Shown one piece after another: positions 1 through 7,133 of a DNA stretch of 11,960 nucleotides. The notes under the pieces are model-generated. The model did not search any database. It saw only the letters and a list, made by a program, of their open reading frames with translations, and had not been told where the DNA came from. This stretch comes from JBOHHR01 sp050740975 (GTDB lineage: Bacteria > Pseudomonadota > Gammaproteobacteria > JBOHHR01). A program made the position numbers and the translations under genes. Within the stretch, counting starts at the first letter, position 1, and each line of letters starts with the position of its first letter. The stretch spans positions 1-11,960 of the forward strand of contig JBOIEE010000236.1 of assembly GCA_050740975.1 (NCBI GenBank). Direction: 5' to 3'.

Positions 1-262
1 ATTCAATGGCGAGCCGCGGGCTGTTAGTTCGGCATCGGCGGTCGTGACCGCCAATCACCGCAGTTCTATGGGTAGGCGGAACCGGATAACGCCGGCTTTC
101 CCCGCGCGTGCTCCGGTGTTGCTGGCGCTGATGCCGAATTGTCGAGTCCAGGATGTTTTAAGAATCGGCGTGGGGGGCTTGGGGATAGTGCTACTAACCC
201 ATTCAGGCGCCCCCCGGAAATTTGCATTGTCTCTCCGTCCTTAATAAGCTCGGTGAAAAGAT
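1..262. other. No recognisable gene
   Basis: No reading frame here resembles a family I know, on either strand; the short open frames look accidental. The only structure seen is a small inverted repeat at 37-52 (GGCGGTC, two bases, GACCGCC). The stretch lies downstream of the phasin-like gene and its terminator, at the window edge, so a gene may begin beyond the left border. Confidence 0.5.
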
Positions 263-290
263 CCCCTATCCCACCTTCGTGGGATAGGGG
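263..290 (-). terminator. Intrinsic terminator of the phasin-like gene
   Basis: A perfect 12-bp stem (263-274 CCCCTATCCCAC pairing with 279-290) closes a 4-base loop at 275-278. Read on the minus strand it lies 29 bases after the phasin stop codon and is followed by ATCTTTTC, a short T run. Position, perfect pairing and T run fit a Rho-independent terminator for the minus-strand gene. On the plus strand no T run follows, so it looks one-directional. Confidence 0.8.
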
Positions 291-318
291 CAGAGCAGGA
301 GGAGACGGTGAGTTTTGG

Positions 319-591
319 TTAGGCAGCCTGCTTCGCACCCGTGACTTTGCCCAGTGGCTGAAGCGCGGCTTCGAAGCCTTTTTCCACCCAAACGGTGAGT
401 TCGGCTCTGGCAGCTTTGAGGACACTGGCCGTATCGCTGACGATGGCGAGCAGCTTCTCACGCTGCTCGGCCGCCAGTTTGGCCTGGCCGGACAACAGAT
501 CCGCATACCCTTTAGACTCAGTGGCGAGCTGGATCTGGTGGGCGCAGACTTCGCTCAGGTTGGTCACGAGGGCCTGCTGCTGCTCGGTCAA
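319..591 (-). CDS. Phasin-like polyhydroxyalkanoate granule protein, 5' end disturbed
   Basis: Phasins coat polyhydroxyalkanoate granules in the cytoplasm and form amphipathic helices. The 90-residue product is all-helical in character, rich in Ala, Leu, Gln and Glu, with phasin-like stretches (GQAKLAAEQREKLLAIVSD and ARAELTVWVEKGFEAAL) and a Lys/Ala-rich tail. The start at 591 is TTG with no ribosome binding site. Family-like sequence (YAAKALIEINTKAFTN) continues in frame upstream to 639, where an in-frame TGA occurs four codons after the last possible upstream start and no ATG, GTG or TTG exists between. The natural N-terminus therefore probably lies in another frame, with a one-base lesion near 628-640, or has been lost. 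A strong terminator follows the gene. The phasin assignment is by resemblance; other small helical proteins remain possible. Confidence 0.65.
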   Translation of the reverse strand: MTEQQQALVTNLSEVCAHQIQLATESKGYADLLSGQAKLAAEQREKLLAIVSDTASVLKAARAELTVWVEKGFEAALQPLGKVTGAKQAA

Positions 592-940
592 GTTGGTGAA
601 GGCCTTGGTGTTGATCTCGATGAGTGCCTTTGCAGCATAGGTTTGTCAACACCTTTGTGACCGGTCGCTTTGACGAGGCAGTCTCGGGAAGTCGTTACAT
701 TACGCACTCAATATTCCAGAGGTCCACCCCTTCACCGTACCCCACAACACGTTGTCATCTACACCCCATCGGCGAGACAAAACTCCAAGAAAATCAAGAT
801 CATTTCCGGATCTATACCCATACGAAATTACGTGCGTTGGCAAGGCCAGGAAGATTTCTAACAAGCGGAGCTTTATTACTTACTACCAATATGTGGTTTT
901 AACATCGCCGTAAGCGCCATGTGCCCTAGTTTATGGATGC
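592..940. other. Intergenic stretch; broken phasin 5' end, otherwise nothing recognised
   Basis: Bases 592-639 carry the upstream in-frame extension of the phasin-like protein. From 640 to 940 no frame on either strand resembles a known protein. Base composition becomes AT-richer towards 780-910, as expected for non-coding DNA between two minus-strand genes. A TTGACA hexamer near 622-627 (minus strand) has no matching -10 box at the normal distance, so no promoter is called. Confidence 0.4.
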
Positions 941-2497
941 TTAAACTTTCTCCGTCCCGCCACGCCCACCGTAACCGTTCATATCCACCATCTCGATCGC
1001 CGGACCTTCACCCCGGAAGTGCGGCGGCCACGACGAGGTGTGTCGGATCGCCTTCGGAACCGCCGGGATCAGCCAGCGTTCTAGCTGCTGTAGGATTCCG
1101 GCGTCCTTGGCAATTCGGTACTTCCGGCTATGGATACACTCACGGTCTTCAAACTCGCAGCGGTTCATGTGCGTCCCACCACAGGCGCCGTTGGCAAGCC
1201 CCTTCGGACAAGTCTCCGGGCATACATACTGCGTCGCTGCCAGCCGGCATAGGCCGCAGCTTTCACAACCAAATAAGGGTGCTTTTATCATCCATTCGAA
1301 ACGCTCTAGCCACTGGTCCGCCCAGCTTTGCCGCCGAATACCCCGTACCAACCGACCCAGGAAACGCGCAGCGGCCCCTTTTTCGAACAAGACTCGATGG
1401 ACTTTCTTCATGACGACATATTTGATCAGGTCTCGGCGAGGCGCGTGGCGGACATGCCGGTCTACCATGTACCACGGCGCCTCGGGGACCGGATCGGCGC
1501 GAACCCCATTGGGCAGGGACAAGGCCTCCGCCCAAGCCTTATTCCAGCTCACGCGATCGGGACATCGGTCGGCGAGGTAGTCGATCTGATGGAGCAGTGT
1601 TACCAGAGTCTCTAGCGAGTGGATGGCAGTAAGCTGTACACCGGAGTACCCAAGCATGCGCAAGCCGAGGATTTGGAGCGCCAGACGGCGCGTCACTCGC
1701 GCCTGGGCTCGCTCGGGCATCAGTCGCTCCTCTTCTTCGAGTAGGCGATGATAGGAGTCCGTGATGGTAACCCCAGCGAGCGGATTCCGACGAATATAGC
1801 GAGCCCTCCGGGCGGATAATGCCATCACATTCGCAACCATCGGCACCCAGTAGCCGCGCGTGTCCATCCAGAACAGCGCCTCCTCGAACTTGTTGATATC
1901 GAAGCCGATCTGGGTGACGATGAAACCGGCGCCGGCGGCGACCTTCTTGCCGAGTTTCAGGTACTGGGCCATCGCCTCTTCTTCGCGATACTTGAACGGG
2001 TTTAAGGCCGCTGCGATTACGAGGTTCGGCATGGCTTGTCTCGCGGCGTGGATCGCCGGCACCGACTCGAGGTAGCGTGGGCGTCGGTCAGCGGGTGGAT
2101 CCTTAAGTTTATCGCCGCTCAGCAACAACAGGTTTTCCAAGCGCTGCCCTTGCATCCGCTCCAAGGTCGCGTAGAGATCTTCGAGGTCCCGGTCCTTGCC
2201 CGCCCAATGGATGAGCGGCTCGCTCCCGCTGTGCTCCCGCACATGGACCGCCATCGCCACCGGATCGGGGTCCTGGTCGGAATGGACACGGTCGGTGACC
2301 GAGAAGCCGCGATCTCCGGGCGCCCGGCCAGCTCGCGCAAAAAGGCATCGATGATCACCAGGTCTTCGCGGAGCACGGGAGCGCGGGAGGCGACGAACTC
2401 GATAGTCCAGAAGAATCGACCCGCACGCAGCGATTGCGCGATGCGGTTGGGGCGAGCCGGCAGCCGCCATAAGCTCTTTGGGCGCGGACACGGACAC
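941..2497 (-). CDS. Methylenetetrahydrofolate reductase fused to a MetV-type Cys-rich C-terminal domain, N-terminus frameshifted
   Basis: The first part is a MetF-like TIM barrel that would interconvert methylene- and methyl-tetrahydrofolate. Visible family stretches are LLLLSGDKLKD, NPFKYREEEAMAQYLKLGKK, GAGFIVTQIGFD, VPMVANVMALS and LAGVTITDSY. The C-terminal part is the MTHFR_C domain (PF12225), found as separate MetV in acetogens: Cys411, 414, 417, 426, 430, 439, 447 and 454 probably bind a metal or Fe-S cluster. Residues 1 to about 64 in this frame are not family-like. The expected N-terminus (LRAGRFFWTIEFVASRAPVL, then REDLVIIDAFLREL) is encoded in a second frame over about 2310-2450 and joins the main frame near 2307 through one missing base. 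That second frame has no start codon, so another shift is needed near 2450-2490. The nominal start is GTG at 2497; ATG at 2470 is an alternative. The gene is either decayed or carries sequencing indels. It is divergent from ppdK. Confidence 0.8.
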   Translation of the reverse strand: MSVSAPKELMAAAGSPQPHRAIAACGSILLDYRVRRLPRSRAPRRPGDHRCLFARAGRAPGDRGFSVTDRVHSDQDPDPVAMAVHVREHSGSEPLIHWAGKDRDLEDLYATLERMQGQRLENLLLLSGDKLKDPPADRRPRYLESVPAIHAARQAMPNLVIAAALNPFKYREEEAMAQYLKLGKKVAAGAGFIVTQIGFDINKFEEALFWMDTRGYWVPMVANVMALSARRARYIRRNPLAGVTITDSYHRLLEEEERLMPERAQARVTRRLALQILGLRMLGYSGVQLTAIHSLETLVTLLHQIDYLADRCPDRVSWNKAWAEALSLPNGVRADPVPEAPWYMVDRHVRHAPRRDLIKYVVMKKVHRVLFEKGAAARFLGRLVRGIRRQSWADQWLERFEWMIKAPLFGCESCGLCRLAATQYVCPETCPKGLANGACGGTHMNRCEFEDRECIHSRKYRIAKDAGILQQLERWLIPAVPKAIRHTSSWPPHFRGEGPAIEMVDMNGYGGRGGTEKV

Positions 2498-2746
2498 TGC
2501 GTCGTTGACGTTTATTTCGAGCCTATTTTTGGGCCTGGTTGACTGAACAAGAAATGCTTTGATGATGAGATAATACGCTATCCTAGTACCAGTGCTCGTG
2601 CATCATCGCAGACCGGGTGTGGCGACCGTGAACAAGGGCTTAATAGGGCCCGATGTGAGTAGCGACTATACGCCTCTGTCGTGTCAATCGTAAAGTGCGG
2701 TACTGAACCCTGGGGATCATCCAGTCCTCACTTGTTGGAGGCTACC
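2498..2746. promoter_or_regulatory. Divergent intergenic region between the MTHFR gene and ppdK
   Basis: These 249 bases separate two divergently read genes and should hold both promoters. The clearest AT-rich patch, 2555-2590, contains GATAAT (2569-2574), a good -10 box for ppdK. The best upstream TTGACT (2539-2544) is 24 bases away, too far for a standard sigma-70 promoter, so no complete promoter can be claimed. No operator-like repeat or riboswitch-like structure stands out. Confidence 0.35.
2737..2741 (+). promoter_or_regulatory. Ribosome binding site deciding the ppdK start
   Basis: GGAGG sits 5 bases before ATG at 2747. The open frame extends upstream to a GTG at 2681, but that GTG lacks a binding site and the 22 extra residues do not look like the family. 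The protein from 2747 begins METWVYLFERG, as pyruvate phosphate dikinases do. Confidence 0.85.
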
Positions 2747-5449
2747 ATGGAAACGTGGGTCTATCTCTTCGAACGAGGCGCCATCAATGTGGACACCTTC
2801 AAGGGCCATCGCGGGATGCTCTCGCTCTTAGGCGGAAAGGGGACGGGGCTGGCCGAGATGTCGCGGGCGGGTCTGCCGGTACCACCCGGCTTCACCATTA
2901 CCACCGCGGCCTGCAACGCCTATAACGCCAAGGACAAACTCTTCCCCGAAGGCTTGTGGTCACAGAGCAAGGCCGCGCTCAAGACGGTTGAAGACCAGAC
3001 GGGCAAGCGCTTCGGCGACCCGGCCAACCCGCTGCTCGTCGCGGTACGATCGGGGGCGCCCATCTCCATGCCTGGGATGATGGACACGGTGCTGAATCTG
3101 GGCCTCAACGAGCGCACCCTCAACGGTCTGGTCCAACTTACCGGGGATGAGCGCTTCGGGTGGGATGCCTACCGCCGCTTCGTGCAGGGGTTCGGTGAGA
3201 TCGTATGCGGCGTGTCCAAGGAGAAACTGGATCACGCCATGGAGGTGATCAAGGCGCAGAGCAACACCCAACGCGATTCCGATCTGAGCGTGGCCACCCT
3301 GCGCGCGCTCGTGGCTCGGTTCAAGGAGATCATCTTCGGCGCGATGCGCCAAGAGGTTCCCGAGGACCCCGAGGAGCAGCTGCGGCTCGCCATCGCCGGG
3401 GTGTTCGATTCATGGATGAACCGGCGCGCCGTGGATTACCGCCACCTGAACCGCATCAGCGACAGCATGGGCACGGCGGTCACGGTGCAGGCGATGGTCT
3501 TCGGCAATGCCGGCAACAACTCGGGCACGGGCGTCGCCTTCACCCGCAATCCGAACACCGGCGAACCCGCCCTCTTTGGAGAATACCTGATCAACGCGCA
3601 GGGGGAGGACGTTGTAGCCGGGATCCGCACCCCCGCGCCTATTCAGGAGATGGCCGAGGCCATGCCCGAAACCTATCGCCAGCTCCTCGACATCGCCCGC
3701 CGGCTGGAGGCGCATTACCGCGAGATGCAAGACCTCGAGTTCACCATCGAGCGCGGGCGGCTGTGGATGCTGCAAACACGCAGCGGTAAGCGGACCGGCA
3801 AGGCCGCCACGCGCATTGCGGTGGATCTGGTGAACGAGGGGATGATCTCGCGCGAGGAGGCCGTCCAGTGCGTGAGCCCCGAGCAATTAGAGCAACTGCT
3901 GCACCCGATCGTGGATCCGGCGGCCCCGACCACCGTGCTGGTCACGGGTTTGCCCGCCTCGCCCGGGGCGGCGTCGGGCAAGGTGGTCTTCGATGCCGAT
4001 GAGGCGCAGTCGCTCGCGGTCGCCGGAGAACGCGTGATCCTCGTGCGGCAGGAGACCAACCCCGATGACTTTCACGGCATGGTGGCTGCGCAAGCGATCG
4101 TCACCGCACGCGGTGGGGTGACCTCGCACGCCGCGGTGGTGGCCCGTGGCATGGGTAAGTGTTGCGTCGTCGGTTGCGGTGCGCTCGAGATTGATTACGG
4201 CCGACAGCTCTTTGCGGCAGGCCCGGTGAAAGTCTCGCGCGGTGACTGGGTCACGGTGGACGGTAGCCGTGGGCAGGTGCTGCTGGGCCAGGTACCTACC
4301 ATCCGCCCGGAGCTCGACGACTATTACCACACGGTGATGGCCTGGGCCGATGAGATCCGCACCCTCCAAGTCCGGGCCAATGCCGACACCCCCGCCGATG
4401 CGCAGGCGGCCCGGCGCTTCGGCGCGGAGGGTATTGGCCTGTGCCGCACCGAGCATATGTTTTTCGAGGGTAAACGCATCGCGGTGATGCGCGAGATGAT
4501 CATGGCGCCCAACGCCATCGCGCGCGCCGAGGCGCTGGCACAGCTTGAGCCGCTGCAGGCCCAAGATTTCGAAGCCATCTTCACGGCGATGGACGGTTAC
4601 CCTGTCACCATCCGCTTGCTCGACCCGCCGCTGCACGAGTTCCTGCCCGGCCACGAAGAGACCGCGCTCGCGATCGCCGACTTGAAGCTTAAGCTCCGGC
4701 AGGCTCCAAGTCTCGAGGAAATCGATTTGCTGCTCAGCCAGATCAACGCCAAAGAAACCATCCTGGCGCAGATCGAACGTCTGGCGGAAGCGAATCCCAT
4801 GCTCGGGCATCGGGGGTGTCGGTTGGGAGTGGTATATCCCGAGGTGACCGAGATGCAGGCGCGGGCCCTGTTCACCGCCGCGGTGCGTTGTCAGGCACGC
4901 GGTGTCACGGTGATCCCCGAAGTGATGATCCCGCTCGTGGCCTTCGTCAGCGAATTCAAACACCAAGAGGCGATCGTGCGCCGCGTCGCGGAGGAAGTCT
5001 TGGCCGGCCATGGGGCGCGCGTCGACTACTGCGTGGGAACCATGATCGAGCTGCCCCGGGCCGCGCTCACGGCCGCTGAGATCGCCGAGGCGGCTGAGTT
5101 CTTCTCGTTTGGCACCAATGACTTGACGCAAACGGCGCTCGGCCTCAGCCGCGACGATTCGTGGCGTTTCCTACCGGGTTATGTGGAACGCGGGCTGCTG
5201 GCCGAGGATCCGTTCCAGACCCTTGATGTGAACGGGGTGGGGCAACTGGTGCAGCTGGGCCTTGAGCGCGGTCGGTCCACCCGGGCCGATTTGAAGGTGG
5301 GCGTGTGCGGAGAGCATGGCGGCGATCCGCGCTCGGTCGTGTTCTTCCACGACACCGGGCTCGACTACGTGAGCTGCTCCCCCTTTCGCGTGCCGATTGC
5401 ACGGTTGGCCGCAGCCCAAGCGGCGCTCTCAAGGGCTTCCGGGAGATAA
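2747..5449 (+). CDS. ppdK: Pyruvate, phosphate dikinase
   Basis: This cytoplasmic enzyme interconverts pyruvate, ATP and phosphate with phosphoenolpyruvate, AMP and pyrophosphate, at the glycolysis/gluconeogenesis junction. The 900 residues match the family's usual length of about 870-900. Domains in order are: the nucleotide-binding domain with GGKGTGLAEM (29-38) and RSGAPISMPGMMDT (101-114); the central phosphohistidine domain with GGVTSHAAVVARGMG, catalytic His461; and the PEP/pyruvate-binding barrel with GIGLCRTEHMFF, NPMLGHRGCRLG, the signature FFSFGTNDLTQTALGLSRDD and GVCGEHGGDP with the acid/base Cys854. All key residues are present and the frame is unbroken, unlike most neighbours. 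Codon use is even and GC-rich. The gene is divergent from the MTHFR gene, and no terminator with a T run was seen after it. Without an accompanying regulatory protein in the window, its control is unknown. Confidence 0.97.
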   Translation: METWVYLFERGAINVDTFKGHRGMLSLLGGKGTGLAEMSRAGLPVPPGFTITTAACNAYNAKDKLFPEGLWSQSKAALKTVEDQTGKRFGDPANPLLVAVRSGAPISMPGMMDTVLNLGLNERTLNGLVQLTGDERFGWDAYRRFVQGFGEIVCGVSKEKLDHAMEVIKAQSNTQRDSDLSVATLRALVARFKEIIFGAMRQEVPEDPEEQLRLAIAGVFDSWMNRRAVDYRHLNRISDSMGTAVTVQAMVFGNAGNNSGTGVAFTRNPNTGEPALFGEYLINAQGEDVVAGIRTPAPIQEMAEAMPETYRQLLDIARRLEAHYREMQDLEFTIERGRLWMLQTRSGKRTGKAATRIAVDLVNEGMISREEAVQCVSPEQLEQLLHPIVDPAAPTTVLVTGLPASPGAASGKVVFDADEAQSLAVAGERVILVRQETNPDDFHGMVAAQAIVTARGGVTSHAAVVARGMGKCCVVGCGALEIDYGRQLFAAGPVKVSRGDWVTVDGSRGQVLLGQVPTIRPELDDYYHTVMAWADEIRTLQVRANADTPADAQAARRFGAEGIGLCRTEHMFFEGKRIAVMREMIMAPNAIARAEALAQLEPLQAQDFEAIFTAMDGYPVTIRLLDPPLHEFLPGHEETALAIADLKLKLRQAPSLEEIDLLLSQINAKETILAQIERLAEANPMLGHRGCRLGVVYPEVTEMQARALFTAAVRCQARGVTVIPEVMIPLVAFVSEFKHQEAIVRRVAEEVLAGHGARVDYCVGTMIELPRAALTAAEIAEAAEFFSFGTNDLTQTALGLSRDDSWRFLPGYVERGLLAEDPFQTLDVNGVGQLVQLGLERGRSTRADLKVGVCGEHGGDPRSVVFFHDTGLDYVSCSPFRVPIARLAAAQAALSRASGR

Positions 5450-5496
5450 AGATCAGCAACGAATCCCGGGGTTAGCGAAGCGGGGATTGGCGGTGG

Positions 5497-5712
5497 TTGC
5501 GACTAGGACAAAAATTCGAAGTCAGTTTAGCCGTTGCGGCGCTTGGAGTTGTCTACGACGACATCTGCACCAGCCCACTCTACGCCTTCCGTGAATCCTT
5601 GAGCGTGCGTTCGCTCGAGCCTACGCAGGCAAGCGTGTTCGGCATTTTTTGGCTCATCTTCTGGACCATTGTCGTCGTGGTCACGGTGAAATACGTCGCG
5701 TTTGTAGCACAC
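5497..5712 (+). pseudogene. kup: 5' remnant of a Kup-type potassium transporter gene
   Basis: About 70 residues match the N-terminus of Kup (TrkD) K+ uptake proteins, which are normally about 620 residues with 12 membrane helices. ALGVVYDDICTSPLYAFRES corresponds to the conserved first helix, and VFGIFWLIFWTIVVVVTVKY to the second. In the normally near-invariant GVVYGDIGTSPLYA stretch two glycines have become Asp and Cys. After about 5706 the similarity stops and the frame runs on into unrelated sequence to 5865. The TTG at 5497 has no good ribosome binding site. Truncation plus substituted key glycines indicate a dead fragment rather than a working transporter. It follows ppdK by 47 bases but shows no functional tie to it. 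Confidence 0.8.
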
Positions 5713-6036
5713 ATACTTCACTTGCCTGCAAATCTTCCAAGAGCACTGCTGGTGCCGTTGAGCGGGCGTGTTCGAGCAACGTCACGCTCTCCAGGACAGC
5801 GCCCGCGCTTTGCCTTGTCGCAGCCGTCGGGGTCAACAGGCTATTCTTTATGTACAATAACCTAAGCCGGCGTAGCCGGAACCAAAGATCGTGATCTAAA
5901 AGATCGTGATCTACGCTTGTCCCACGACTGCCCGCAAGCTAAGTATTGGCGCTGGTGGGCGGATCGTTAAAGAAATCTTGTGCATTTTGCAAAAGAGTTT
6001 ACTGGTAAGAGACTAAGAACATGAGGAGCGAAAGAC
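5713..6036. other. Intergenic stretch with hairpin and tandem repeat
   Basis: No gene is recognised. The stretch begins where Kup similarity is lost and ends at the ribosome binding site of a small basic ORF. It contains a 5-bp hairpin at 5867-5879 (CCGGC GTA GCCGG) and the 15-bp tandem repeat at 5884-5913. Part of it may be the upstream control region of the small ORF at 6037. Confidence 0.4.
5884..5913. repeat. Perfect 15-bp tandem repeat
   Basis: Two identical head-to-tail copies of AAAGATCGTGATCTA lie at 5884-5898 and 5899-5913. Each unit has dyad symmetry (AGATC GT GATCT), so each could bind a dimeric protein, and the 15-bp spacing is about one and a half helical turns. It lies 123 bases before the small ORF at 6037. 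A regulatory role is inference; slipped-strand duplication alone would also produce it. Confidence 0.75.
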
Positions 6037-6144
6037 ATGAGCAAAGGCATGGACAGGAAGAGGGAAGGCAAGAAGAAACCAGCTAAGACTATAGAGGAAA
6101 AGAGAGCCACGAAGAAGGACAAAAAGCAGGGCCGGCGGGCCTGA
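6037..6144 (+). CDS. Small Lys-rich protein, 35 residues
   Basis: The product begins MSKGMDRKREGKKKPAKT and is dominated by Lys and Arg, with no hydrophobic segment. AGGAG at 6024-6028 lies 8 bases before the ATG, a good ribosome binding site. Very short proteins of this style (MSKGMD plus a Lys-rich tail) recur in proteobacteria as unannotated genes, from memory. Such charge suggests nucleic-acid binding or intrinsic disorder, but the function is unknown. It lies 64 bases before a second small basic ORF, so the two may be co-transcribed. Confidence 0.7.
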   Translation: MSKGMDRKREGKKKPAKTIEEKRATKKDKKQGRRA

Positions 6145-6208
6145 GTCAATGACACTGTCTGGTGCAGCATCTCCGGACTCCCAACCCACTTCGAAGAGGA
6201 TCCCCAAA

Positions 6209-6367
6209 ATGGCCAAACCCAACTATGAGTTAGCGAAGCGCCAGAGAAGTCTCGCCAAGAAACAGAAGAAACAAGAAAAGCTACGACGGAAGTCGACAAC
6301 AAATGATATCCCGGCCACCGAGAGCTCCCCCGGGCTACCAGCCGACGAGAAGACCACCGCCCCCTAG
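6209..6367 (+). CDS. Small basic protein beginning MAKPNYELAKRQR, 52 residues
   Basis: The N-terminal half is highly charged (MAKPNYELAKRQRSLAKKQK) and probably one helix or coiled coil; the C-terminal half is Pro/Ser/Thr-rich and likely disordered. AAGAGGA at 6193-6199 gives a suitably spaced ribosome binding site for ATG 6209. The open frame reaches back to 6149, but that start lacks a binding site and the extra residues are unlike the family. Short proteins of the MAKPNY type are common and uncharacterised in proteobacteria, from memory. Its last bases overlap an antisense ynfA remnant, so the natural C-terminus may have been altered by the join. Confidence 0.7.
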   Translation: MAKPNYELAKRQRSLAKKQKKQEKLRRKSTTNDIPATESSPGLPADEKTTAP

Positions 6368-6470
6368 GGCGTGTACGGACCGTGCTTGCGAAGCCACAGG
6401 TAGGGGAGAAAGCACAGCCCACAATCTCGGCGAGTGCAGTGGTGACGAACAGCAAGGCGGTTTTCAGCAC
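6364..6470 (-). pseudogene. ynfA: N-terminal remnant of a YnfA/UPF0060-like inner-membrane protein gene
   Basis: Reading from GTG 6470, MLKTALLFVTTALAEIVGC matches the first membrane helix of the UPF0060 family, normally about 108 residues with four helices. After the Cys the frame must shift by one base to continue with the family-like LPYLWLRKHGPYTP, which then meets TAG at 6364-6366. Only about 35 residues remain, split between two frames, so this is a dead fragment. It overlaps antisense the last bases of the small basic ORF at 6209-6367, which suggests a deletion join here. The assignment is by recalled family similarity. Confidence 0.7.
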
Positions 6471-7079
6471 AGCCAGGCTCTTCAGTGGCCGTGCCCATAG
6501 TGTACATCCGGGAAATATGGATGCGAATGCCTCAGTGGCCGGCGCCGGGTGCCCGGTTGAAGTGTTTCCAAAAAAGCTCCCGCAGGCCGAGGTCGCTTTA
6601 AAAGCAGTCTACGACCCGACCCGAACGCGCTTGACGTTGTGTGCCCACCTCATCGATGATCGCATACGAACGTGTGTAAGCAATTAAGCTCATGTTTTTG
6701 GTTCGCCATAGCTAGGCGCGTCCTCGAGGAGCTCTTTCTGCTAAGCGGGCTCCTGCCAGAACTCCAAACCCTGTTTGCCTGCGAGTTGATGGATAGCCAG
6801 CCACGCACCGTTTGCGGCTGTGCCGATCCGCTGACCGACGGTTGCCAAATGGGTGGGGGCTGCAAGACCCACGATGGCGTTCGCGGCAGCGAGGACTGTT
6901 GTCAGGTTTTAATCGGTAAACTTTCCGATGTTGCGGCTGCCGGGGCGGTCGCGCCCGGTGCTCAGGCCGCAATACTCGATCCACTTCAACTGCCGACATT
7001 GCTGCTGCCCAATGCGGCTGTGGAGTTAGAGGCAAGCATCACCAGAGTCAAGGTGTCGGCTGTACCGAGAGGAGCGGCA
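6471..7079. other. About 600 bases with no recognised gene
   Basis: An open plus-strand frame runs from 6672 to 7133 (starting MCKQLSSCFWF), but I see no domain and its start has no ribosome binding site. On the minus strand, about 6740-6905, a 55-residue segment containing APTHLATVGQRIGTAANGAW and KQGLEFWQEPA looks protein-like and faintly phasin-like, but has no clear start and is flanked by stops. It may be another gene remnant. Nothing else stands out before the GC-rich module. Confidence 0.35.
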
Positions 7080-7133
7080 ATGGCGCGCACCACGTCTCTG
7101 CGGCGTTGCCACGGCCCGTCCGGGAGTCGCTGA
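7080..7133 (+). CDS. Possible 17-residue leader ORF overlapping the next gene
   Basis: ATG 7080 is preceded at 5 bases by a strong ribosome binding site, GAGAGGAG (7067-7074). The 17 codons (MARTTSLRRCHGPSGSR) end in TGA at 7131-7133, whose last base is the A of the next gene's ATG. A good binding site and a stop/start overlap suggest a translated leader that couples ribosomes into the following gene. The frame is also open far upstream (to 6672), so an N-terminal remnant of a longer gene is an alternative. Confidence 0.35.
   Translation: MARTTSLRRCHGPSGSR

Noticed and set aside
66..506. Minus-strand open frame of 146 codons overlapping the phasin-like gene
   Set aside because: It crosses the phasin gene and its terminator in another frame and is Ser/Pro-rich without a domain, so it is a shadow.
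2539..2574. Sigma-70 promoter for ppdK from TTGACT and GATAAT
   Set aside because: The spacing is 24 bases instead of about 17, so the two boxes cannot be claimed as one promoter.
3887..5131. Long minus-strand open frame (414 codons) opposite ppdK
   Set aside because: It is a shadow of the GC-rich ppdK codons: His/Arg/Gly-rich, no domain, no ribosome binding site, and ppdK motifs on the other strand are unambiguous.
5461..5490. Terminator after ppdK (AATCCC...GGGGATT)
   Set aside because: The stem is short with a long loop, and no T run follows.
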